Shown piece by piece: positions 12,265-19,040 of a stretch of DNA of 19,615 nucleotides (the first letter of the stretch is position 1; each line of letters begins with the position of its first letter). The stretch spans positions 1 to 19,615 of the forward strand of contig JBDKTK010000031.1 in the NCBI GenBank assembly GCA_039680225.1, in the 5' to 3' direction. The notes beneath the pieces were generated by a model. The model searched no databases, had not been told where the DNA came from, and saw only the letters and a list, made by a program, of their open reading frames with translations. Both the position numbers and the translations under genes were made by a program. This stretch comes from JBDKTK01 sp039680225. GTDB taxonomy: Bacteria; Desulfobacterota; Syntrophia; Syntrophales; UBA4778.

Positions 12265-14943
12265 ATGAACGAAACAACAAACAAGAAACCCACGCTGTTT
12301 TTAATCGACGGCAACAACTACGTTTACCGCGCATTTTACGCCATCCGGAACCTTTCCAACTCGAAGGGCTTCCCGACGAATGCGATTTACGGCTTCACCG
12401 CGATGCTGCTCAAACTGTTCCGGGAAAGCAGGCCGGACTATATCGCGGTCATTTTCGATTCCAAAAGCGTTTCCCGATCGGAGGCCTACCAGGACTATAA
12501 GGCCCACAGGCAGCCGATGCCGGATGCGCTCTCCCCGCAGATCCCTTACATCAAGGACATCATCCAGGCTTTCTCGATCCCCGTGATCCTGATGGAAGGG
12601 CTGGAAGCGGACGATATAATCGGCGCGCTCGCAACCAGGTATTCCAAAGAGGGCTTCAGCGTAACCATAGTATCCGGCGACAAGGACATGATGCAGGTCG
12701 TTTCCGAAAACGTCCTCATGCTGGACACAATGAAAGACAAGGTCTACGGCATCGAGCAGGTCAAGGAATACTTCGGCGTGGAACCGGCCAAGGTCGTCGA
12801 GATCCTCGGGCTCATGGGCGACACATCCGACAACATCCCGGGAGTGCCCGGGATCGGCGAAAAGACAGCCCGCAACCTGATAATGGAATTCGGTTCCATT
12901 GACGGCGTGCTTGCCAACATCCCTAAAATAAAGAACGCCCGCATCCGGGAATCGCTGGAGAAAAACGCCCCGCTCGCGAAGCTCAGCAGGGACCTGGCAA
13001 CATTTGAATCCGGCATAGAGGTGGAATTCGACCTGGAGGCCGCGCGCTACAAGGAACCGGACAAGTTAAGGCTGCGCGACATCTTCAAGGAATGCGAATT
13101 CCTGAAGCTGATCCAGGAACTCGATATCCGGGAGATAAAAAGCGAAGTCGAGCTTCACCTCGTGCAGGACATGGCCGGGCTGGAAACCATGGCCGCAAAG
13201 CTGAAGGAGGCGGGATGCTTCTCGTTCAGCATCGAGCCTGCATCCGATGCGGCCGAAACAGGGGCTCTCACGGCCGAAATTGCCGGGATTTCCTTCTGCT
13301 GCGACCCCGGCGAGTCCTATTACTTGCCCGTCAATAAATTCATGCCGCTCGAGGTCTTCGAGGTTTTCGGGAAGCTTGCGAGCCTGTTTGGGGAAAAGCA
13401 GATCAACAAGGTCGGCCACGACATCAAGTCCGCCATCCTGATGCTCTCCCGCAAGGGCATCATCCTCAAGGGCGTCGGCTGCGATACCATGGTTGCATCG
13501 TATGTCCTCAACCCTTCCAAGCGGAGCCATCAACTTGTGGACATTGCGCGGGATTATCTCGACAAGGACCTCCTGCCGCTCAAGGACATCACGGGGAGCG
13601 GGAAAAGCGCCATCTCTTTCGACGCGGCGCCGGTCGAAAAGGCCATGGACTATTCCTGCCAGCGGGCCTGCGCGATTTTCGACCTCTCCCGGATACTCCT
13701 CGACAGCATCAAGGAGGACGGTTTTGAAAAGCTCTTTTGCGGGATGGAGATGCCGCTGACGGAAGTCCTCGCCGCAATGGAAAAGAGGGGAGTGCTCATC
13801 GACCTCAAGGCCATGCGCGAGATATCGCAGGAGCTTGAAAGCCTCATGTCGATCTCGGAAGACAGGATTTACGGGCTTGCCGGCGAAAAGTTCAATATCA
13901 ATTCTCCCAAACAGATCCAGTATATTTTGTTTGAAAAGCTCAACCTGCCGAAGGGGAGGAAGACCAAGAACGGCCACTCGACAGACGCCGACGTCCTGGC
14001 GAACCTGGCGCTCAATTACGAACTGCCGGCCGAGATCCTGGGATACCGGACCATCTCCAAGCTCAAGACCACTTACGTCGATGCCCTGCCGATGCTCGTC
14101 AATCCCGCAACCGGCCGGATCCACACATCGTACAACCAGACCGTGACGGCTACGGGACGGCTCTCCTCGAGCAACCCGAACCTGCAGAATATACCCATCA
14201 GGACGGAGGAGGGCAGGCGCATCCGCCGGGCCTTCATCGCGCCGACAGGCTGCCTGATCATTTCGGCGGATTATTCGCAGATCGAATTGAGGATCCTCGC
14301 CCACCTCTCGGACGACCAGAGGCTGATTGAAATCTTCCGGAAAGATGAGGACATCCACAACAGGACGGCTGCAGAGATCTTCGGGGTCATGCCGGAACTG
14401 GTCAACGGCGAAATGCGGCGCCAGGCGAAGGTGATCAATTTCGGCATCCTCTACGGGATGAGCCCGTTCGGCCTTTCGAAAGAGCTGGGGATCAGCCAGC
14501 CGCTCGCGAAGGCCTATATCGACAAGTACTTTGCCGAATTCGAGGGCGTCAGGACATATATCGATTCACTGGTCCACGGGGCGCGCCGGGACGGGTATGT
14601 CACGACCCTGTTTGACAGGCGCCGCTATATCCCCGATATAAACAGCCCCAACTTCGCGGTCCGCCAGTTTGCGGAGCGCACTGCCATAAACACCCCCGTG
14701 CAGGGCACCGCCGCCGATCTCATCAAGCTCGCGATGATCAACATTGAAAACAATCTCAAGCAGGGAAACTACTCGGCAGGCCTGATCATGCAGGTCCACG
14801 ACGAACTGGTCTTCGATGTCCCGGCCATAGAAAAGGACGCGATCATAAAAATGATCAGGAAAGAAATGGAAGGGGTGATCGAGCTGAAGGTGCCCCTGAA
14901 AGTGGACATCCATTCCAGAAGGAACTGGGACGAAGCCCACTGA
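12265..14943 (+). CDS. polA: DNA polymerase I
   Basis: An 892-residue family A polymerase for Okazaki fragment maturation and repair. Residues 1 to about 290 are the 5' nuclease: LIDGNNYVYRAFYA, GLEADDIIGALA, IVSGDKDMMQVV, GDTSDNIPGVPGIGEKTA. Residues about 300-475 keep the 3'-5' exonuclease fold but not its metal ligands: Ser322 replaces the first Asp (FSFSIEP), Ala390 the second (GHDIKSAIL) and Arg467 the third (YSCQR). Proofreading is therefore probably absent, as in Taq-type enzymes. The polymerase domain is intact: TATGRLSSSNPNLQNIPIR, motif A DYSQIELRILAHL (Asp669), motif B RRQAKVINFGILYGMSPFG (Arg718) and motif C QVHDELVFD (Asp846). The start ATG has no evident Shine-Dalgarno and follows a repeat island. 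It is flanked by hairpin islands on both sides and is probably a separate unit from the heme genes. Confidence 0.97.
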   Translation: MNETTNKKPTLFLIDGNNYVYRAFYAIRNLSNSKGFPTNAIYGFTAMLLKLFRESRPDYIAVIFDSKSVSRSEAYQDYKAHRQPMPDALSPQIPYIKDIIQAFSIPVILMEGLEADDIIGALATRYSKEGFSVTIVSGDKDMMQVVSENVLMLDTMKDKVYGIEQVKEYFGVEPAKVVEILGLMGDTSDNIPGVPGIGEKTARNLIMEFGSIDGVLANIPKIKNARIRESLEKNAPLAKLSRDLATFESGIEVEFDLEAARYKEPDKLRLRDIFKECEFLKLIQELDIREIKSEVELHLVQDMAGLETMAAKLKEAGCFSFSIEPASDAAETGALTAEIAGISFCCDPGESYYLPVNKFMPLEVFEVFGKLASLFGEKQINKVGHDIKSAILMLSRKGIILKGVGCDTMVASYVLNPSKRSHQLVDIARDYLDKDLLPLKDITGSGKSAISFDAAPVEKAMDYSCQRACAIFDLSRILLDSIKEDGFEKLFCGMEMPLTEVLAAMEKRGVLIDLKAMREISQELESLMSISEDRIYGLAGEKFNINSPKQIQYILFEKLNLPKGRKTKNGHSTDADVLANLALNYELPAEILGYRTISKLKTTYVDALPMLVNPATGRIHTSYNQTVTATGRLSSSNPNLQNIPIRTEEGRRIRRAFIAPTGCLIISADYSQIELRILAHLSDDQRLIEIFRKDEDIHNRTAAEIFGVMPELVNGEMRRQAKVINFGILYGMSPFGLSKELGISQPLAKAYIDKYFAEFEGVRTYIDSLVHGARRDGYVTTLFDRRRYIPDINSPNFAVRQFAERTAINTPVQGTAADLIKLAMINIENNLKQGNYSAGLIMQVHDELVFDVPAIEKDAIIKMIRKEMEGVIELKVPLKVDIHSRRNWDEAH

Positions 14944-14950
14944 CTGAGCC

Positions 14951-15122
14951 GCTCATTGAGCCTGTCGAATGGAGCAAAATTATTGGTGCGTTCACTTTGA
15001 CAGGCTCAGTGAACGGACCGTTTATAGTGGCTGCAAAAAATCGCTCGTTGAGCTTGCCTGCCGAAGCGTCGAAACGAGCGTAGAAGGTTTTGATTGTACG
15101 TCACTTCGACAAGCTCAGTGAC
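14951..15122. repeat. Repeat island F downstream of polA
   Basis: Four units alternate in core direction. The unit at 14951-14975 has left arm GCTCATT, inverted core and imperfect right arm ATGGAGC. The one at 14989-15015 has 8-base perfect arms CGTTCACT and AGTGAACG around TTGACAGGCTC. The one at 15043-15079 has GCTCGTT and AACGAGC with a 23-base loop carrying an insertion. The one at 15100-15122 has GTCACT and AGTGAC around TCGACAAGCTC. The island separates polA from the convergent lipoprotein gene, whose stop codon is 9 bases away. Confidence 0.92.
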
Positions 15123-15130
15123 CGCAAGTG

Positions 15131-16123
15131 CTATCTTAATGTGGAGTACTTCTTCGCGATCTCCCGGAAAGCCGTCATCTGTTCGTCGTTGAGGCTGAAG
15201 CCGAACCTGTAGCCTCCCCCGAAGCGCACCGTGATTGTCCCTGATTTGAGCAGCGCGTTCATCCTGCCCTCATCGACGTCGTTATCCGACCACTCGTATA
15301 TCTTGTCCTCGCTCATCTTCGAGAGCTTCTCCGGGTACTTGCAGATGATATCGACGTGCGAGCCGTTTTCGCCCCGCAGGGAAATGGAATCGTAGCTGAT
15401 CCAGTTGTCCCCGATGTACCTGGCCTTTATCCGGAAGCGTTTCTTTCCCGAAAATTGCTGGACTATGTAAAGCTCCACGTTAAAGGATTTTTCGTTGCTG
15501 ATCTCCTGGATGGTCGGCCTGGTAGTCCTGAAGTACCTTACGGACTGCGTCGGGTCTTCTTCAACCAGAATATGCTTGTTCATCTCCTCAATGAGGGACA
15601 ATTCGTTGCTGTAAATTTCTCTTTTGTTGAGGAGTTTTTCGGCATCGTCTTTCGTGAAGAAGCGTTCCGCGATGTCGCGGTCCAGGATTTCAACCTTTAT
15701 CTTCGGGTCTTTTGCGGCGTCAATATTCCTGGTCGTCCTTTTGTAATTTTCGGCGGAAATTGCCGCTATCTCCCGCAGTTTCTCCCGGGATGCCGCGGCC
15801 GCGGGGTCCAGGGGGTACCTGTCAACCACGATCTCGAAATAGTCTGCAGCCGTGCGGTAATTCTTCCCGGAGAAATGCTCGATCCCCCGCTGGTAGTAAT
15901 AATCGGGGACCTTCCTCATGGCCTGGAGCTCACCCTGGAGCGCTTCCCTGCTTTTCTTGAGTTCTGCGGCTTCATCGGCAAGTTTCCTGTTACTCTGCTG
16001 GAGCTTGGCGGACTCTTTGGCCAGGGCCGTATTGCGGTCCTTGAGCTCATTGTATTTGGTCATTGAGACGCAGCCCGGAATCAGGAAAAGGATAATAATC
16101 AGCAGGCAAAGATTCTTCTTCAT
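15131..16123 (-). CDS. Lipoprotein with coiled coil and TPR-like region, function unknown
   Basis: The 330-residue protein begins MKKNLCLLIIILFLIPGC, a lipoprotein signal peptide with lipobox IPGC (Cys18). A heptad-rich coiled coil follows at about 22-70, then a helical stretch like a single TPR (YYYQRGIEHFSGKNYRTAADYFEIVVDRYP, about 75-105). The C-terminal region (about 185-330) has no motif I recognise and contains alternating hydrophobic segments suggesting beta structure. I chose the ATG at 16123, not 16141: GGAGG lies 11 bases upstream of it and the 16141 ATG overlaps that site. A candidate promoter at 16152-16179 also fits this start. It is the only gene here ending in TAG. It is divergent from the OmpA-like lipoprotein, which also has a long coiled coil. 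An envelope role is likely; the specific function is unknown. Confidence 0.8.
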   Translation of the reverse strand: MKKNLCLLIIILFLIPGCVSMTKYNELKDRNTALAKESAKLQQSNRKLADEAAELKKSREALQGELQAMRKVPDYYYQRGIEHFSGKNYRTAADYFEIVVDRYPLDPAAAASREKLREIAAISAENYKRTTRNIDAAKDPKIKVEILDRDIAERFFTKDDAEKLLNKREIYSNELSLIEEMNKHILVEEDPTQSVRYFRTTRPTIQEISNEKSFNVELYIVQQFSGKKRFRIKARYIGDNWISYDSISLRGENGSHVDIICKYPEKLSKMSEDKIYEWSDNDVDEGRMNALLKSGTITVRFGGGYRFGFSLNDEQMTAFREIAKKYSTLR

Positions 16124-16151
16124 TATGACGGAAACCTCCAAAACATGCCGT

Positions 16152-16179
16152 ATAATAAGAATTTGAAAAAAATAAGCAA
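16152..16179 (-). promoter_or_regulatory. Candidate promoter of the coiled-coil lipoprotein gene
   Basis: On the minus strand TTGCTT (16174-16179) is followed by 16 bases and TATTAT (16152-16157). The expected transcript start near 16145 gives a leader of about 22 bases to the ATG at 16123. The -35 hexamer is only a partial match, so confidence is moderate. Confidence 0.45.
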
Positions 16180-16360
16180 GCTGATTTTATACATGGGCCG
16201 CGCGTTTATCGATAGGCCCAGTTTATAGGGAAAGCTGAAACTTATCATACATCTTCGACAACTTCCTTGATGTGTATTGATCCCAGGACTATCCTGTTGC
16301 AAACAATCAACAAACGTAAAAATTCACGTAAAAATAATTCCTTATGAGATTTCAAAATAT

Positions 16361-16389
16361 TTAACAAATCCGTTTTTTGGTGGTATGTA
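16361..16389 (+). promoter_or_regulatory. Candidate promoter of the OmpA-like lipoprotein gene
   Basis: TTAACA (16361-16366), a 17-base spacer and TATGTA (16384-16389) match the sigma-70 pattern at five and four positions. The start of transcription would fall near 16397, about 35 bases before the ATG at 16432. Confidence 0.45.
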
Positions 16390-16431
16390 GTTGGAAATTT
16401 CCCGTCTTTGAAATTGCAAAAGGAGGTAAAA

Positions 16432-17208
16432 ATGTTCAAGAAAATCGTATCCCTTTTATTCGCGGCGAGTCTTGTCATGGCGATATCGGGCTGCATGGTC
16501 ATGAAAGACACATACATGAAAAAGGTCAACGAAGCCGATGAGCTGAGCAAGAACCTGGCGGCCGAGCAGCAGAAGAACAAGGACCTGACTGCGCAGAATA
16601 CGGGCTTGAAAAAGCAGTTGGCGACGACAACGGCCGAGAAGGAAGAGCTCAATAACGTCCTCAATGCGAAATCAGACGAGCTGTCCAGGAGGAACGCCGC
16701 CCTGAGGGCCGAGAATGAAGAACTCAAGAAGACCAAGGAAAAGGTCCAGCAGGTCAGCAAGACATACGAATCCATGCTCAAAAAAATGGAATCGGAAGTC
16801 GCCAAGGGCCAGATCACAATAACTGAACTCAAGGGAAAGCTGACGGTCAACATGGTGGACGCAATCCTTTTTGACTCCGGCGAGTCTGAAGTCAAAAAGC
16901 AGGGGCAGCAGGTCCTGGAAAAACTGGTGGATGTCCTCAAGGATGTCCAGGGCAAAGTTATCCGGGTGGAAGGTCACACCGATAACATCCAGATCCATGG
17001 AAATCTTGCCAAAAAATATCCCACCAACTGGGAGCTTTCTGCGGCCCGGGCCACAAATGTCACGCGCTATCTCCAAAAGGCGGGAATAGACCCAGCGATG
17101 CTGTCGACTGCTGCTTACGGCGAGTTCAGACCGGTTGCGCCGAACGACACTAAGGAGGGCAGGGCAAAGAACCGCCGCATTGAGATAGTCCTCGTTAACA
17201 AAGAATGA
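16432..17208 (+). CDS. OmpA-family peptidoglycan-binding lipoprotein with coiled coil
   Basis: The 258-residue protein starts MFKKIVSLLF with lipobox AISGC (Cys21), so it should be lipid-anchored, probably in the outer membrane. Residues about 30-135 are a long polar coiled coil rich in Glu, Lys and Gln. The C-terminal OmpA/MotB domain (about 145-258) contains DAILFDSGESEVKKQG, VEGHTDNIQI and WELSAARATNVTRYL. The Asp in GHTDN and the Arg in SAARA sit where the diaminopimelate-binding residues of this family lie; NRRIEI closes the domain. AAGGAGG lies 5 bases before the ATG, which decides the start against the in-frame ATG at 16408. It probably links the outer membrane to the cell wall. A strong terminator follows. 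Confidence 0.93.
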   Translation: MFKKIVSLLFAASLVMAISGCMVMKDTYMKKVNEADELSKNLAAEQQKNKDLTAQNTGLKKQLATTTAEKEELNNVLNAKSDELSRRNAALRAENEELKKTKEKVQQVSKTYESMLKKMESEVAKGQITITELKGKLTVNMVDAILFDSGESEVKKQGQQVLEKLVDVLKDVQGKVIRVEGHTDNIQIHGNLAKKYPTNWELSAARATNVTRYLQKAGIDPAMLSTAAYGEFRPVAPNDTKEGRAKNRRIEIVLVNKE

Positions 17209-17240
17209 TTTAATCTCTTAAAAGGAGATTACGTTATAAA

Positions 17241-17270
17241 AAACGGCCTGAATTTCGGGCCGTTTTTTTA
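17241..17270 (+). terminator. Rho-independent terminator after the OmpA-like gene
   Basis: Perfect 8-base arms AAACGGCC (17241-17248) and GGCCGTTT (17258-17265) enclose a 9-base loop and run into a T-tract. An A-rich run precedes the stem, so it could also act on the minus strand for transcripts arriving from the Tim44-like gene. Confidence 0.88.
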
Positions 17271-17349
17271 TTTTTTTAAAGTTCCTCTTCAGGTTACGCC
17301 GGATTGGCAAAGATCGTTTTTCGCCTCCCGGGGGGACTCTCCATAATCT

Positions 17350-17371
17350 CCCTCTTCCCGGTGGAAGAGGG
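17350..17371. repeat. Short hairpin repeat, fourth family
   Basis: Perfect arms CCCTCTTCC (17350-17358) and GGAAGAGGG (17363-17371) enclose CGGT and are followed by TTAGGTTGAGGGGG. Read on the minus strand it gives the NPLPPGRG-type peptide that marks another repeat commonly dispersed between bacterial genes. It lies between two terminators in the gap of convergent genes. Confidence 0.75.
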
Positions 17372-17390
17372 TTAGGTTGAGGGGGATAAA

Positions 17391-17428
17391 AGAAAAGGGG
17401 CGGGCCCCATTTCAAATGAGCCCGCCCC
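17391..17428 (-). terminator. Rho-independent terminator after the Tim44-like gene
   Basis: On the minus strand a perfect 9-base GC stem (GGGGCGGGC at 17397-17405 pairing with GCCCGCCCC at 17420-17428) is followed by TTTTCTTTT. It lies 35 bases past the stop codon of the Tim44-like gene. Confidence 0.85.
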
Positions 17429-17462
17429 CTGCAATCATTCCCTAATGCAAATCTTTAAGGAT

Positions 17463-18350
17463 TTATTCCACCTGCTTGATATCGTCCAGTTTCCAGTCCA
17501 GGCCCTTGCCGACGAAGGCCCAATATTCCTTTATTTCAAAGGGGCTGTCCTTCGAGCCTTCCACGACCTTGTCCTGGCTGTCCAGCTTGTAATCCCTGAT
17601 GAGGGCGTCGATCTCGACAACTGCGACCTTGTCCTCGTTTTCCGAGTCCGTTTCCACGAGTTCGACATTCTGAAAATAGACGATCTCGACAATGTTCCGC
17701 AGTCCGCTTGACTTGACCTGGGAAAGCTGGTCTTCGAGGTACTTGAACATCCTGTCCGTCATAAGGTGCTGCACGGGTTTCAGGTCCCCTTTTGTCCACG
17801 CGGCCTGTACGGACTGGAACGAGCTCTTGGCGATGTCCTTGATGAAGTTTTCATTTATCGTGACGTCGGGATTGAAAGACTTGTCCTGCGCCGGCCCTGA
17901 ATACGCCGGGGCAGCCGCCTGGTACCCGCCCGCGCCCGCACCCGCGGATGACGACGACATCATTGCAGCCTGCTTGCGCCGGGTAAACCACCGGTAAATG
18001 AAATATATGATCCCGCCGATCAGCAGTATTTCAATCAAACCCGGGGCGCCGAAGCCCTGGAAGCCGTGTCCCGAGAACATCGAGAACAGCGTGCCGATCA
18101 GCAATCCCCCCGCGATCATTTTGAACATGGAGCTGTTGAAGAAAGAGGGCCTTGGCTGGGCCGCCTGCATTCCCGGCTGGGGCTGGGCAGCAGGCTGCTG
18201 GACCTGCCTTTGGGGCTGGGGCGTGTTGACCCGCGAGGAATTGTAGCTGCGGAACCCGGACGATCTGCCGCCCCCAACCCTGGCAAGCGCGTCGCTGACC
18301 AGGAGTGCGGAGAAGGCAAACACGAGAAGAGAGATAAGGAACTTTTTCAT
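17463..18350 (-). CDS. Tim44-like domain membrane protein
   Basis: The 295-residue protein resembles the bacterial Tim44-like family. It has an N-terminal signal (MKKFLISLLVFAFSALLVSDALA), a Gly/Ser-rich stretch RVGGGRSSGFRSY typical of the family, and a Pro/Gln-rich linker (about 43-68). Two hydrophobic segments follow at about 74-93 and 103-121, ending in WFTRRKQ, then an Ala/Gly/Ser linker. The globular Tim44 domain (about 155-295) has FQSVQAAWTKGDLKPVQHLMTDRMFKYLEDQL and ends EYWAFVGKGLDWKLDDIKQV. Bacterial members are mostly uncharacterised; binding of lipid or peptide is inferred from the mitochondrial homologue. AAGGAGG lies just before the ATG, and a terminator follows the TAA. It stands alone as a single-gene unit. 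Confidence 0.88.
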   Translation of the reverse strand: MKKFLISLLVFAFSALLVSDALARVGGGRSSGFRSYNSSRVNTPQPQRQVQQPAAQPQPGMQAAQPRPSFFNSSMFKMIAGGLLIGTLFSMFSGHGFQGFGAPGLIEILLIGGIIYFIYRWFTRRKQAAMMSSSSAGAGAGGYQAAAPAYSGPAQDKSFNPDVTINENFIKDIAKSSFQSVQAAWTKGDLKPVQHLMTDRMFKYLEDQLSQVKSSGLRNIVEIVYFQNVELVETDSENEDKVAVVEIDALIRDYKLDSQDKVVEGSKDSPFEIKEYWAFVGKGLDWKLDDIKQVE

Positions 18351-18532
18351 TCATCCTCCTTTAAATTTCCCTGAAAAGTTCTGAATTGCCGGGAGAATAG
18401 GGAATGGGTTGTGATTTGTCAATCAAATTAGCAGGCTCTCAGTTCGAGCAGAAAGGCCTGATATCTTGAAAAAAAGATCAAATTTCTTCTTTTTTGTTAT
18501 ACTGGTTTCAAACCGCTTCGGAGGACTAAGTC

Positions 18533-18847
18533 ATGGACCTTGATCTGTTGCTCAGTAAATCCGGGAAGCTGGAAATCGAGTTATACAAGAAGCCGCCGTC
18601 TTTCACTGCCAACCACGTCAGTTTTGAAGGGACCCCCAGGAAGCACCCCTATACATCCGACCGGGTAATTCTTATAGCGAAGCCCTTCTGCCAGGATGTC
18701 TGCTATTACGAATTCAAGTTTTCGGATGTGGAAGGAATGGAAGAGCTGTCGAATGTGGTTGATCAGGACGGGAAATCCCTTCCGGTGGTCAGGATCTGGG
18801 TCAAAAAGGGCAGTGTCGCGATCAAGTCCGCTCCGTTCATCACGTGA
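18533..18847 (+). CDS. Small conserved-looking protein, function unknown
   Basis: A 104-residue soluble protein that I do not recognise. It begins MDLDLLLSKSGKLEIELYKKP and contains alternating hydrophobic and charged segments, two close cysteines (PFCQDVCYYEF, about 52-60) and a C-terminal basic strand (VRIWVKKGSVAIKSAPFIT). There is no signal peptide or membrane segment. The pattern suggests a mostly beta domain. Coding is supported by GGAGG 8 bases before the ATG (18528 region), codon use like the neighbours, a TATACT -10-like box at 18498-18503, and no competing frame. It is flanked by the divergent Tim44-like gene and a downstream hydrolase. The two cysteines might form a metal or disulfide pair, but this is speculation. 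Confidence 0.75.
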   Translation: MDLDLLLSKSGKLEIELYKKPPSFTANHVSFEGTPRKHPYTSDRVILIAKPFCQDVCYYEFKFSDVEGMEELSNVVDQDGKSLPVVRIWVKKGSVAIKSAPFIT

Positions 18848-19040
18848 GAATTCATCACAAACGGCGTAATGGCCAATCTTGAGTTCTTTGGCAGTTTATT
18901 TTCATGGTCATGACCCTTTTCCGGCCGGAACTATTCAAAAATCATCTGCATATCACAAAAAAATGAGGCCGGCCCTTATGGACAAAATTCAGTGACAATC
19001 GAAGAATAAAGTACTTTCTGCATTTAAAGGAAACTTTTGA

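Larger units (their letters stand above)
16124..16431. other. Divergent intergenic region between the two lipoprotein genes
   Basis: This 308-base AT-rich gap contains no coding frame I would support. It holds one candidate promoter for each direction (16152-16179 minus, 16361-16389 plus). Unlike most other gaps in this window, it has no copy of the TCGACAGGCTC hairpins. The middle (about 16190-16350) shows nothing I can name. Confidence 0.6.

Noticed and set aside
10070..14358. Long antisense frames opposite hemB/ahbD and polA
   Set aside because: Both are mirror frames of conserved genes; no Shine-Dalgarno, promoter or motif supports them.
15131..15133. TAG at the end of the lipoprotein gene as a second recoded amber codon
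   Set aside because: Reading through adds only nine repeat-derived residues before TGA, so an ordinary stop is the simpler reading; it does not support amber reassignment.
18910..18930. GC palindrome TTCCGGCCGGAA as a terminator or operator
   Set aside because: There is no T-tract on either side and no second copy nearby; it may be chance in GC-rich sequence.
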